From an uncultured Oscillospiraceae bacterium (lineage in GTDB: Bacteria > Bacillota > Clostridia > Oscillospirales > Oscillospiraceae), in the NCBI GenBank assembly GCA_934597165.1, contig CAKTQP010000005.1, forward strand, positions 15,236 through 79,235: a stretch of DNA of 64,000 nucleotides, in the 5' to 3' direction. The position numbers and the translations under genes are program-made. The notes under the pieces were generated by a model. It was not told the origin of the DNA. It worked only from the letters and a program-made list of their open reading frames with translations, and did not search any database. This document shows, one piece after another, positions 41,866 through 50,475 of the stretch. The number at the start of each line of letters is the position of its first letter. Position 1 is the stretch's first letter.

Positions 41866-42096
41866 ATGAAAGAGCTGTTGACCTACATTGCAAGAAATCT
41901 GGTGGAAAAGCCGGATGAAGTTTCTGTCAACGAAATTGATTGTGATGGCGAGATCGTTCTGGAACTCCGGGTCGCCCCGGAGGATATGGGCAAGGTCATT
42001 GGCCGCCAGGGTCGGATCGCGAAAGAGATCCGCACCGTAGTCCGTTCCCTCGCCCAGCGGAAGAACACCAGGGTCTCCGTGGAGATTCTGGACTGA
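41866..42096 (+). CDS. khpA: KH-domain RNA-binding protein KhpA
   Basis: A 76-residue single KH domain with 'MGKVIGRQGRIAKEIRTVV' (GxxG loop GRQG). KhpA binds RNA, in other Gram-positives together with KhpB, and affects cell elongation and division. It stands between rpsP and rimM as usual. Confidence 0.94.
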   Translation: MKELLTYIARNLVEKPDEVSVNEIDCDGEIVLELRVAPEDMGKVIGRQGRIAKEIRTVVRSLAQRKNTRVSVEILD

Positions 42097-42170
42097 GAGC
42101 ACTGCCGTATCAGGAATATCCGGTAACTTCGTGTCCGCCGGATTCTTGTGCGGCAGTGCTTTCTATTCTA
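42097..42170 (+). terminator. Hairpin after khpA
   Basis: GAGCACTGCCG and CGGCAGTGCTTT pair over about 70 bases, with an inner pair ATATCCGG/CCGGAT. Partial termination or processing between khpA and rimM is possible. Confidence 0.55.
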
Positions 42171-42208
42171 TGGAAAACAGATGATGATAGATGCAGGAGT
42201 AAAGTAAG

Positions 42209-42706
42209 ATGACACAAGCGAATTACCTGGAAGTGGGCAAGATCTTGAACACCCACGGCGTCCGTGGGGAGCTGAAGGTCCAGCCCTGGCTGGACACCCC
42301 CCAACTGTTTCAGGCACTCCCCCAGCTCTTCGTCAACGGCAAACCCTACACCGTCCAGTCCGTCCGGATGCAGGGGTCCAACGTGCTGGTGATGCTGGAG
42401 GGCATCACCTCCATCGACGACGCGCTGCCCCTGAAAGGCCGGGTGGCTTCCGCCAAGCGGGAGGACATCCCCTTGGAAGAAGGGCGGCACTTTGTGGCCG
42501 ACCTGATCGGGTTACAGGCCAAGAATGTGGAGACCGGCGAACTGTTCGGCAAGGTCACGGAGATTTCCGAATATCCCGCCCACGACGTCTACGTGGTGGA
42601 GGGAGAGAAGACCTACCTCATCCCCGACGTGCCCGCCTTCGTGAAGGAGCTGAACGTGGCGGAAGGGTACATCGCCTTCAAGGTGTTGGAGGGGATGGCT
42701 CAATGA
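42209..42706 (+). CDS. rimM: Ribosome maturation factor RimM
   Basis: A 165-residue 30S assembly factor with N-terminal RimM ('VGKILNTHGVRGELKVQPW') and C-terminal PRC-barrel ('YLIPDVPAFVKELNVAEG') domains. It overlaps trmD by ATGA. Confidence 0.95.
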   Translation: MTQANYLEVGKILNTHGVRGELKVQPWLDTPQLFQALPQLFVNGKPYTVQSVRMQGSNVLVMLEGITSIDDALPLKGRVASAKREDIPLEEGRHFVADLIGLQAKNVETGELFGKVTEISEYPAHDVYVVEGEKTYLIPDVPAFVKELNVAEGYIAFKVLEGMAQ

Positions 42707-43470
42707 GGATCGACATTATGACCCTGTTCCCGGAGACGGTGGGTGATATGATGAATGAGTCCATTTTGGGGCGTGCCCAGGAGCGGGATTATATCAAGAT
42801 CGAGTGCCATCAGATCCGGGACTACACCACCAACAAGCAGAACCAGGTGGACGACTACCCCTACGGCGGCGGGCACGGCGCTGTGCTCCAGGCAGACCCT
42901 CTGTTCCGCTGCTGGGAGCACATCTGCCAGGAGGTGGGACAGGAGCACGTCCACACCATCTATATGTCCCCCTGCGGCACCACCTTCTGCCAGGCGGAAG
43001 CCAAGCGGTTGGCACGGGAGTTTGACAACCTGATCTTGGTGTGCGGCCACTACGAGGGCATCGACGAGCGCTTCATCGAAGAGTGCGTGGACGAGGAGAT
43101 GAGCCTTGGGGATTTCGTCCTCACCGGCGGCGAATACGCCGCTATGGCCATCGCCGACGCCGTGTGTCGGCTCTGCCCTGGGGTGCTGTCCACGCCGGAG
43201 TGCTACGAGAATGAGAGCCACTGGGATGGGCTGTTGGAGTATCCGCAATATTCCCGTCCCTACGAGTGGCATGGCCGGAAAGTGCCCGATATTCTGCTGT
43301 CCGGGCATCACGCCAACATCGCCAAGTGGCGGAGAAAGATGTCCCTCCGCCGAACGCGAGAACGGCGGCCGGATATGTATGCCAAGCTGGATCTGTCCTC
43401 CAAAGCCGACCAGAAGCTGCTGGCCGAGATGGAGGCGGAAGACCGTGCGGCACAGGCGGAGCAGAAGTGA
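42703..43470 (+). CDS. trmD: tRNA (guanine-37-N1)-methyltransferase
   Basis: A 255-residue TrmD, which methylates G37 of tRNA with SAM through a trefoil-knot SPOUT fold. Family marks: 'MRIDIMTLFPETV', 'DDYPYGGGHGAVLQADPL', 'CGHYEGIDERFIEECVDEEMSLGDFVLTGGE'. rplS, the usual next gene, is not present; a terminator follows. Confidence 0.97.
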   Translation: MRIDIMTLFPETVGDMMNESILGRAQERDYIKIECHQIRDYTTNKQNQVDDYPYGGGHGAVLQADPLFRCWEHICQEVGQEHVHTIYMSPCGTTFCQAEAKRLAREFDNLILVCGHYEGIDERFIEECVDEEMSLGDFVLTGGEYAAMAIADAVCRLCPGVLSTPECYENESHWDGLLEYPQYSRPYEWHGRKVPDILLSGHHANIAKWRRKMSLRRTRERRPDMYAKLDLSSKADQKLLAEMEAEDRAAQAEQK

Positions 43471-43481
43471 TTTGACCTCAA

Positions 43482-43516
43482 AGAACGGTGTGCCCTGCAC
43501 AGGCGCACCGTTCTCT
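43482..43516 (+). terminator. Terminator after trmD
   Basis: AGAACGGTG and CACCGTTCT with an inner GCC/GGC pair; the T-run follows a few bases later. Confidence 0.7.
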
Positions 43517-43630
43517 GCGTATTTTTGCCGTTGTTACGGAGCGTAACAGCCTTGTCATGGCTAGTCGATTGCATTTTTGACCCTTTTACGCTACATTGAG
43601 TGCAGTAAGACACAGAAGGAGGTCCTCTCG

Positions 43631-44220
43631 ATGACATTAGGCGAAAAATTAAAGGACGCGAGAAAACAGGCCAGCCTCTCCCAGGAACAGCTGGCGGAGA
43701 AGCTGGGGGTGTCCGCTCTGCGGTGGCAAAGTGGGAGACTGATAATGGGATGCCCGATGTGGGGAACCTGAAGGTCATCACCCAGCTGCTGGACGTGAGC
43801 ATCGACTACCTGCTGGACGACAGCGAAGGGGTGGATGTGCAGGTGCTGCGAGAGCCGTATGACCTATCAGCATACGGGAAGGGCAGCAAGTTCACCAAGA
43901 AGAACCGGGTGGTGCTGGATAAGTTCCCGGATGGGAAGATTTACGCCCTCCTGGCGGAGCAGAAGCTGACCCGTGGCGAAAAGGTCGTGGATAACCTCCT
44001 GGGCATCTTGACCGACGCGCCCTTTAGCATCCCCAGCCTTATTAACTCCATCAAGAACACGGACAAACAGTTCTATCTGGTGGAGCAGGACGGCAAGCAA
44101 CTTTTTGTGACTGTCACGGACCAATCCATCGAAAGCCGCCAGCTGGCGAAGCGCTTGGAGGGGAAAAAGTTCGAACTGGACGACTGGAACTTTGTGAAGT
44201 GTGAAAAGCCTTTAGAATGA
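43631..44220 (+). pseudogene. XRE-family regulator interrupted by a one-base frameshift
   Basis: The first frame reads 'MTLGEKLKDARKQASLSQEQLAEKLGVS', an XRE helix-turn-helix, and then loses it. The frame beginning at 43723 continues exactly where expected with 'AKWETDNGMPDVGNLKVITQLLDVSIDYLLDD'. One extra C near 43713-43716 (GTGTCC to GTGTCCC) would restore 'VSRSAVAKWE', the standard form. The C-terminal 120 residues are a separate domain of unknown type. It is either a decayed gene or a base-calling error. A promoter-like TTGCAT-N17-TACATT lies upstream near 43568-43596. Confidence 0.85.
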
Positions 44221-44221
44221 C

Positions 44222-44266
44222 AAAAACCCGTCTGACTTCCGATTTGGAAATCAGACGGGCTTTTTA
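44222..44266. terminator. Bidirectional terminator between the XRE gene and the lipoprotein gene
   Basis: AAAAACCCGTCTGA and TCAGACGGGCTTTTT form a stem around a short inner stem-loop (TTCC/GGAA). Confidence 0.85.
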
Positions 44267-44274
44267 CGTCATAT

Positions 44275-45909
44275 TTATGCGGTCTTCACCGTCAGCGGCA
44301 GTTTCAGCTGGAAGTACTGGCACAGCTCCTCCATGGCGCTGGCCACATCCCCACTGGCATTGTCGGCGTAGATGGAGTACTCATACACCACGGCGTACTG
44401 GCTGCCCTCCACCTGGGTGATGACGCTGAGCCAGGTCACCTGGCAGTTCCGATCCGGGTCCTGGTAGGCAAAACCGGCGGCGCAGGCAGTCCCCTTCTCG
44501 TTGGACACCACCTGGGTGGCCTTTTGGAGGATCTTGTACTCCCACTCGTTCTGGTAGGTGTCCACATAAGTGTCCACGCTCTCCTTTAAGATCTCCGACA
44601 GCTCCCGGCCGGCCAGCTCGATGTCATACACGTTGCCTTCCCAGCCACTGGCGCTCTGGTAGACGCTGTAGGGCAGGTCGTCCGTCCCCTTGTCCGCCTC
44701 TGCGTACTCTGCGCCGGGCACCATGGGCAGGGTGACCTTCTTGTCGTCCTCGGTGGCCATGTCCATGGCCTTCAGGTGGGTGTACCCCTTCAGCTCAGAC
44801 AGCTTCAAGTCAGAGCCGTAGTCTCTGGTGTCGTCCCCTTCCTCCTGGTAGCGCTTATCCCAGTCGAACTCCTCCGGGATCTCTTCCTCGGTCTGGGTGG
44901 TGTTGTTGGCGTTGGCGATGGCCTGGTCGCTCAGATACACGTTCGCCAGCTCTTCCGCCACGTCCGACTGCTTCTGCCACTGCTCCGGTGCCGTCCACTT
45001 CTCCGGCGCCTGCTTTAGCGGCGTCACCGTGGCCTTCACGTAACGGGGGCTGTCCCCCTTCTCCACGGCAGTCAGGCTATAGACGCCCTCCTTGCTCTTG
45101 GTCACCGTGGCTTCCAACGCAGTGTCCTTGGCCACACCGCTGTCCTGGAGCGCGGTCAGGTCGTCCTGATATTCCGCCCACTGGTTCTCTAAATAGTCCT
45201 TGCTGCTCCAACCGGCCATAGCCAGGGTATCCTCTACCCCGTTCAGTAACAGGGTCAGCAGGTCACAATAGGCCTCCTCGTTCTCGGTCAGCTGGGTGAG
45301 CCAGTTGGTCTGGAAGGCGCCCAGGGCGTCCTCCTTCAGAGAGAGGGTGTACGTCCCATCCTGCTCGGTCACCGCGTCCTTCAGCTCCTTGCCCAGGCCG
45401 TTGTACCACTTGTTGAACGCCTCGCCGGCCTTGGAACTCTCCTCCCACAGAGAGAAGGTGTCCGCCTCCAGGGTGACCTTCACGTACTTGCCGTTCAGGG
45501 TCTTCCGCGCCTTGTCCAGGGTCTTGATGTCGTCGCTGTAGTCCTCGGTGTCGGTGGTCATGGCCTGGTACTGCTGTTCCAGGTAGGCGATCCAGTCATC
45601 CAGCTGCAAGTAGATGTCCTTCCCGTCCACCATGATGTGCATGGAACCCAGGGTCTTGTCCCCCTTCTCGAAGGTGGTCAGGGTCAAGTCTGCCTGGCCG
45701 TTGCTCTTGGAGACGGTGCCGGTGAGCTTTTTCCCGGCCTCCCCTTTCTCATCCTCAGCGGAGACCAGTTCCAGCTGGTAGTCCTTCTGGTTTTTGGCCT
45801 CCTTTACGGTGTTCAACAGATCGTCCGCCGCGCCATTGCCGCCGCAGCCGGTGAGCAGGGTCAGCGGCAGGCAGAGGGCCAACAGGATCGCGCACAGTTT
45901 CTTCTTCAT
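44275..45909 (-). CDS. Lipoprotein of unknown function
   Basis: A 544-residue secreted protein with a lipobox: 'LCAILLALCLPLTLLTGCGG', so Cys22 would be lipidated after Lgt action. The rest is hydrophilic with repeated Lys/Asp/Thr-rich beta-type stretches ('DLTLTTFEKGDKTLGSMHIMVDGKDIYLQL'), recalling LolA/LppX-like or DUF6583-type lipoproteins, but no family is certain. AAAGGAG precedes the ATG. It starts 24 bp after mnmA and may share its transcript. Confidence 0.8.
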   Translation of the reverse strand: MKKKLCAILLALCLPLTLLTGCGGNGAADDLLNTVKEAKNQKDYQLELVSAEDEKGEAGKKLTGTVSKSNGQADLTLTTFEKGDKTLGSMHIMVDGKDIYLQLDDWIAYLEQQYQAMTTDTEDYSDDIKTLDKARKTLNGKYVKVTLEADTFSLWEESSKAGEAFNKWYNGLGKELKDAVTEQDGTYTLSLKEDALGAFQTNWLTQLTENEEAYCDLLTLLLNGVEDTLAMAGWSSKDYLENQWAEYQDDLTALQDSGVAKDTALEATVTKSKEGVYSLTAVEKGDSPRYVKATVTPLKQAPEKWTAPEQWQKQSDVAEELANVYLSDQAIANANNTTQTEEEIPEEFDWDKRYQEEGDDTRDYGSDLKLSELKGYTHLKAMDMATEDDKKVTLPMVPGAEYAEADKGTDDLPYSVYQSASGWEGNVYDIELAGRELSEILKESVDTYVDTYQNEWEYKILQKATQVVSNEKGTACAAGFAYQDPDRNCQVTWLSVITQVEGSQYAVVYEYSIYADNASGDVASAMEELCQYFQLKLPLTVKTA

Positions 45910-45933
45910 GGATTTGGCTCCTTTCCGTTTCTC

Positions 45934-47022
45934 TCACCGATGACCGTCCCAGGGCTTCACGATGGTCCCGCCGCCTAACACCACGTCGCCGTCGTAGAGC
46001 ACCACCGCCTGTCCCGGCGTCACCGCCCGCACCGGCGTGTCAAAGCGCACCAGCAGTTCGTCCTCGCCGGTCTGTTCCACCGTGCAGGGAGTTTCCAGCT
46101 GGGTGTGCCGGGTCTTAGCCGTGCAGCGGAGGGGCTGGTCGATGCGGTCGCAGGCGATCAGGTTCAGGTCGGTGGCCACCAGGCCGTCGGAGAACAGCTC
46201 GTCGTTGTCCCCCAGGGTGACCGTGTTGGCGTTCACGTCCTTGTCCACCACGTAGGCGCGTTTGCCCAGGGCGATGTTCAGGTTCTTCCGCTGACCAAGG
46301 GTGTACCGGATGTGCCCCTTGTGGGTGCCCAGCACATTGCCCTCCCGGTCGATGTAATTGCCGCAGGGGACGGTGGTGCCGGTGAAGTGCTCGATGAACC
46401 CACCGTAGTCGCCGTTGGGCACGAAGCAGATGTCCTGGCTGTCCCGTTTCCGGGCGTTCAGGAAGCCGTGCTGAGCGGCGATCTCCCGCACCTCCACCTT
46501 GGTCAGGCCGCCCAGAGGCAGCAGGAAGTGTGCCATCTGCTCCTGAGTCAGGTTGTAGAGGAAATAGGTCTGGTCTTTTTTGGTGTCCACGCTCTTTTTC
46601 AGCAGCCAGCGGCCGTTCTCCTGGACGATCTGGCCGTAGTGACCGGTGGCCACGTAGTCCATCTCGATCTCCCGAGCACGCGCCACCAGCTTGCCGAACT
46701 TCATATACCGGTTGCAGTTGATGCAGGGGTTGGGGGTTAGCCCATGCAGGTAGCTGTCCGCAAAGGGCTGCATGACGGTGCGGCGGAAGTCCTCTGCGAA
46801 GTTGAACACATAGTGCTGCAAGCCCAGCCGGTAGCAGACGGATTTGGCGTCGTCCACGTCCCGGAGGGAGCAGCAGGAGGACTCCATCCCCGCCCCAATA
46901 TCTTCGTTGTCGAACAGGCGCATGGTGCAGCCCACCACGTCATATCCCTGCTCCTTCAGCAGGCAGGCGGACACGGAGCTGTCTACCCCGCCGCTCATGC
47001 CGCACAATACTTTTCCCTTCAC
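45934..47022 (-). CDS. mnmA: tRNA-specific 2-thiouridylase MnmA
   Basis: A 362-residue enzyme making 2-thiouridine at the wobble base of Lys, Glu and Gln tRNAs. P-loop 'CGMSGGVDSSVSA' near residue 8, first catalytic Cys in 'NPCINCNRYMKFG', second in 'DSQDICFVPNGDYGGFI'. The GTG at 47022 is the start used, with AGAGGG upstream; no ATG fits before the P-loop. Confidence 0.95.
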   Translation of the reverse strand: MKGKVLCGMSGGVDSSVSACLLKEQGYDVVGCTMRLFDNEDIGAGMESSCCSLRDVDDAKSVCYRLGLQHYVFNFAEDFRRTVMQPFADSYLHGLTPNPCINCNRYMKFGKLVARAREIEMDYVATGHYGQIVQENGRWLLKKSVDTKKDQTYFLYNLTQEQMAHFLLPLGGLTKVEVREIAAQHGFLNARKRDSQDICFVPNGDYGGFIEHFTGTTVPCGNYIDREGNVLGTHKGHIRYTLGQRKNLNIALGKRAYVVDKDVNANTVTLGDNDELFSDGLVATDLNLIACDRIDQPLRCTAKTRHTQLETPCTVEQTGEDELLVRFDTPVRAVTPGQAVVLYDGDVVLGGGTIVKPWDGHR

Positions 47023-47082
47023 GTTATGCTTCCCTCTTTCGCTTCCAGTCCTCTGGAAGTTTTTTCTTCTTGTAGCAGAAAG

Positions 47083-47123
47083 CCTCTGCACGAGCCGGTG
47101 CTGCCACCGGCTCGATACAGAGG
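47083..47123 (-). terminator. Terminator-like hairpin after the ClpE-type gene
   Basis: On the minus strand CCTCTG-TAT-CGAGCCGGTG pairs with CACCGGCTCG-TG-CAGAGG around GCAG, then CTTTCT. Confidence 0.7.
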
Positions 47124-47131
47124 TGTTGTGG

Positions 47132-49681
47132 TTATTCCAGAACGATCTTGTCCTGCGTGGCCGTGGCATGGATGGCCTTGATGGGCTCCATGTAGCTGTC
47201 GATCAGGCGCAGGGCGATGGCGTCCTCCAGCTCCCGCTGGATGAGGCGGCGCAGGTTCCGGGCGCCGTAGGTCAGGGAGTAGGACTTCTTGGTCAGGTAT
47301 TCCTCCAAGCTGTCGTCCCAGGTAAAGGCGATGTCCTTTTCCGCCATGGCGTCCCGCAGCTCGCCCAGCATGATGCGGGTGATGCCCCGGAAATTGTCCT
47401 CGGTGAGGCGGTTGAAGTGGATGATCTCATCCACACGGTTGATGAATTCCGGACGGAGGAAGGACTGGAGGGCCTTCATAGTCTTCTCCTCGTCCTGCTG
47501 GCTGACGGTACGGCCGAAGCCCACCGAGCTGCTCTGACCGGAGCTGCCGGCGTTGGAGGTCATGACGATGATGGTGTTCTCAAAGTTGACCTTTCTGCCG
47601 TGGGCGTCGGTGACCACACCGTCGTCCAGAATCTGGAGCAGGACGTTGAGCACGTCCGGGTGTGCCTTTTCGATCTCGTCGAAGAGGATGACGCTGTAGG
47701 GCTTCCGGCGGATCTTTTCCGTCAGCTGGCCGGCCTCGTCATAGCCCACGTAGCCGGGAGGAGACCCGATGAGTCGGGAGACAGCGTGCTTTTCCATATA
47801 CTCGGACATATCCAGACGGATGAGGGCGTCCGGGGTGTGGAACAGGTCGTTGGCCAGCTGCTTGACCAGCTCGGTCTTGCCGACACCGGTGGCGCCGACG
47901 AAGATAAAGGACACCGGCTTATGCTTGGGCGAGATGCCCACCCGGTTGCGGCGGATGGCGGCGGTGACCGCATCGACCGCCTGATCCTGGCCGATGATGT
48001 GCGTTTTGAGCCGTTCGTCCAGCTTGGACAGCCGTTCAAACTCGCTCTCCTCGATGCGGCTGGCGGGGATACCCGTCCACTGCTCCACCACGTTGGCCAG
48101 GTTTTCCACAGTCAATTCAGGCTTGGGCAGCCGCTTGAGGCTCTGGATGGATTCCTCAGCCTGGATGATCTTGCTGCGCAGCATGGCCACCTGGGCGTAC
48201 TGCTGATAATCCTGGGAGCGCAGCTCCTGAATCTGCTTGGTCAGGTCGTCCAAACGCTGATTTGCGTCATCGATCTTCTCCTGATTCTGCTTCAGGCAGA
48301 TGTCCCGCTGAATCTGCTCATAATACTCATTGGGGATGCGCAGGCGCTCCTGGTTCAGCTCGGTGATCTCCTGGCGGACGCGCGCCTGCTCCTTTTCCTT
48401 TTCGTTGATGTCCAGGCCACGGCGTGCCTCTGCCTCGGAGCTCTGCTGCTGGATCATATCCTGTTCCAGCTCCAGGTCGGCCTTTTCCTTTTTCTTCTGA
48501 GCCAGCTCCATCAGGTTCTTGTTGTGCAGGTTCACGTCGGAGCAGGCTTCGTCCAACAGGTCGATGGCCTTGTCAGGCAGGAACCGGTCGGTGATATAGC
48601 GCTCGGACATGAGCACGGCTTGACGAGCCACGGCGTCGGGGATGACCACCTCGTGGAAGTCCTCGTAGTAGTGGGCGATGCCGCGGATGATCTTCACAGT
48701 GTCATCGATGGAGGGCTCCGCCACGGTGACGGGCTGGAAACGACGTTCCAGGGCGGCGTCCTTTTCGATATACTTCCGGTATTCATTGAAGGTCGTGGCG
48801 CCCACCACCTGAATCTCACCGCGGGAGAGGGCGGGCTTCAGGATGTTGGCGGCGTTCATAGAACCTTCCGCGTCCCCGGCACCCACCATGTTGTGCACCT
48901 CGTCGATGACCAGGATGATATTTCCAGCACGGGTGATCTCCTTGATGAGCCCCTTCATCCGGCTCTCAAACTGGCCGCGGAACTGGGTGCCTGCCACCAG
49001 GGCAGTCAGGTCCAGCAGGTAGACCTCCTTATCCTGGAGCTTATAGGGCACCTGACCCTTGACGATACGCTGAGCCAGTGCTTCGGCGATGGCGGTCTTG
49101 CCCACGCCAGGCTCGCCGATGAGGCAGGGGTTGTTCTTCTGTCTCCGGTTCAAGATCTGAACCACACGAGCCAGTTCTTCCTCTCTGCCGATGATCTCAT
49201 CCAGCTGACCGGCACGGGCCTTGTTGGTCAGGGAGATGCAGTAGCTGTCCAGGTATTTGGACTTCTTGCCCCCCTTGGACTTTCCTTCGGAACGGCCTGC
49301 CGGCGGCTCCTTGGGCTCGCTCCCCTCCTCTTCCGAGTGGGAACGGCGGTTGAACAGCTTGCCCAGGAAGGGGAAGGTGGCGGTCTTGCCCTCTTCGTCC
49401 TCCTCGTCCTCGCTGTCCCCGTCACTCAGGTCCATGCCGCCGCCCATCAGCTCTTCCAGCCCTTCCGGACCGCCGAAGGCGCTCATCATCTCATTGGTCA
49501 GGTTTTCCATATCCTCTTCGGTGATGCCCATCCGATCCATCATCTCCTGCACCGGCTGGATGCCCAGCTCCTTGGCGCATTTCAGGCACAGGCCTTCGTT
49601 CACAGGGTCACCTTTATCCAATCTGGTAATGAAAACAACCGCCACATTTTTATGGCATCTAGAACACAGTTTCGGCTGCAT
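47132..49681 (-). CDS. ClpE-like ATP-dependent Clp protease ATPase subunit
   Basis: An 849-residue AAA+ unfoldase. It has an N-terminal zinc finger (C6-x2-C9 and C32-x2-C35) as in ClpE and McsA instead of the ClpC-type repeat domain, then an acidic linker. AAA domain 1 has Walker A 'GEPGVGKT' and Walker B 'ILVIDEVHN', followed by a coiled middle region. AAA domain 2 has 'GATGVGKT' and 'ILFDEIEKAHPDV'. It feeds proteins to ClpP. No canonical CtsR or CIRCE site is seen upstream; a different palindrome lies in the leader. Confidence 0.93.
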   Translation of the reverse strand: MQPKLCSRCHKNVAVVFITRLDKGDPVNEGLCLKCAKELGIQPVQEMMDRMGITEEDMENLTNEMMSAFGGPEGLEELMGGGMDLSDGDSEDEEDEEGKTATFPFLGKLFNRRSHSEEEGSEPKEPPAGRSEGKSKGGKKSKYLDSYCISLTNKARAGQLDEIIGREEELARVVQILNRRQKNNPCLIGEPGVGKTAIAEALAQRIVKGQVPYKLQDKEVYLLDLTALVAGTQFRGQFESRMKGLIKEITRAGNIILVIDEVHNMVGAGDAEGSMNAANILKPALSRGEIQVVGATTFNEYRKYIEKDAALERRFQPVTVAEPSIDDTVKIIRGIAHYYEDFHEVVIPDAVARQAVLMSERYITDRFLPDKAIDLLDEACSDVNLHNKNLMELAQKKKEKADLELEQDMIQQQSSEAEARRGLDINEKEKEQARVRQEITELNQERLRIPNEYYEQIQRDICLKQNQEKIDDANQRLDDLTKQIQELRSQDYQQYAQVAMLRSKIIQAEESIQSLKRLPKPELTVENLANVVEQWTGIPASRIEESEFERLSKLDERLKTHIIGQDQAVDAVTAAIRRNRVGISPKHKPVSFIFVGATGVGKTELVKQLANDLFHTPDALIRLDMSEYMEKHAVSRLIGSPPGYVGYDEAGQLTEKIRRKPYSVILFDEIEKAHPDVLNVLLQILDDGVVTDAHGRKVNFENTIIVMTSNAGSSGQSSSVGFGRTVSQQDEEKTMKALQSFLRPEFINRVDEIIHFNRLTEDNFRGITRIMLGELRDAMAEKDIAFTWDDSLEEYLTKKSYSLTYGARNLRRLIQRELEDAIALRLIDSYMEPIKAIHATATQDKIVLE

Positions 49682-49708
49682 AATGTGTACTCCTTACAAA
49701 TGTGTTTG

Positions 49709-49729
49709 GACGATGTACATCCCATCGTC
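49709..49729. promoter_or_regulatory. Palindrome in the leader of the ClpE-type gene
   Basis: GACGATG (49709-49715) and CATCGTC (49723-49729), with outer TTG/CAA. It lies between a TATAGT -10-like box (minus strand, near 49750) and the start codon, so it may be an operator or a leader hairpin. Confidence 0.5.
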
Positions 49730-49793
49730 AACTTCCTAATTTGGGGTCACTATAACATACAAATGTGAATAAATCTTGTTTTTCGAGATGGAA

Positions 49794-50462
49794 CTATCCT
49801 CTTGCCCAAGAAAAATTTGAAAAGAACTGCAAAAACACGCTCTCCTTGGTCTCCGCCGCCGTCACCAGGCCGAAGCGGAGGACGAGGACACAGACCAGTC
49901 CCACCACCAGGGCGCCCTTGAGCAGACCCACGCCGCCGCCCATGAGGCGGTTGGCCAGGTTGAGCACCGGCAGCTTCGCCACCAGATCCAGCAGCTTACT
50001 CACCAGCTCCCACACCAACAGGATGAGGCAGAAGGAGAGCCCATACACCGCCCACCAGGCCACTGGCTGCGCCAAGTCTTTGGCCACCGATTTGGCTGCG
50101 GTCTCCAAGCTGGGCTGCAAGCCGGACTGGATGGCCTCTTGCAGCTGCTGGCTGGCCTTTTGATAGGTGTCGCTGTTGCCGAAGATGGACAGGATGCCGC
50201 TGAGGCTGTCTTTGGCGGTCTCGCCGGCGTCCTTGACTGAATCACTCACGTTCTTCTCCAATCGTCCCTCCACCGTCGCGGTGATGCGCGGGGTGATGGC
50301 CTCGGCCACCATGGGGGACAAGCTGTCTGCCGCTACTTTCGCGCCGCCCAGGGCGACGACGATGGAGAGCAGGCCGCACACCGTGAGCACCAGGCCACGC
50401 CGGACGCCCAAAGCGGCGAAGAGGACAACGATCAGGAACAAGATCACATCAAATACTGCCAT
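49794..50462 (-). CDS. CvpA-family membrane protein
   Basis: A 222-residue protein with spans 'VILFLIVVLFAALGVRRGLV', 'VCGLLSIVVALGGAKVAA', 'VYGLSFCLILLVWELV' and 'GLLKGALVVGLVCVLVL'. 'NRLMGGGVGLLKGALV' is typical of CvpA. A long extracytoplasmic helical stretch separates spans 2 and 3. The family role is poorly defined. The ATG at 50462 is preferred to a GTG at 50471 because GAGGTG is better placed. Confidence 0.83.
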   Translation of the reverse strand: MAVFDVILFLIVVLFAALGVRRGLVLTVCGLLSIVVALGGAKVAADSLSPMVAEAITPRITATVEGRLEKNVSDSVKDAGETAKDSLSGILSIFGNSDTYQKASQQLQEAIQSGLQPSLETAAKSVAKDLAQPVAWWAVYGLSFCLILLVWELVSKLLDLVAKLPVLNLANRLMGGGVGLLKGALVVGLVCVLVLRFGLVTAAETKESVFLQFFSNFSWARG

Positions 50463-50475
50463 GGATTTCACCTCG

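Noticed and set aside
46844..49768. 974-residue plus-strand open frame over mnmA and the Clp ATPase gene
   Set aside because: Antisense shadow of two certain genes; its composition (Leu, Val, Gln, His-rich) is the usual pattern of reverse frames in GC-rich coding DNA.
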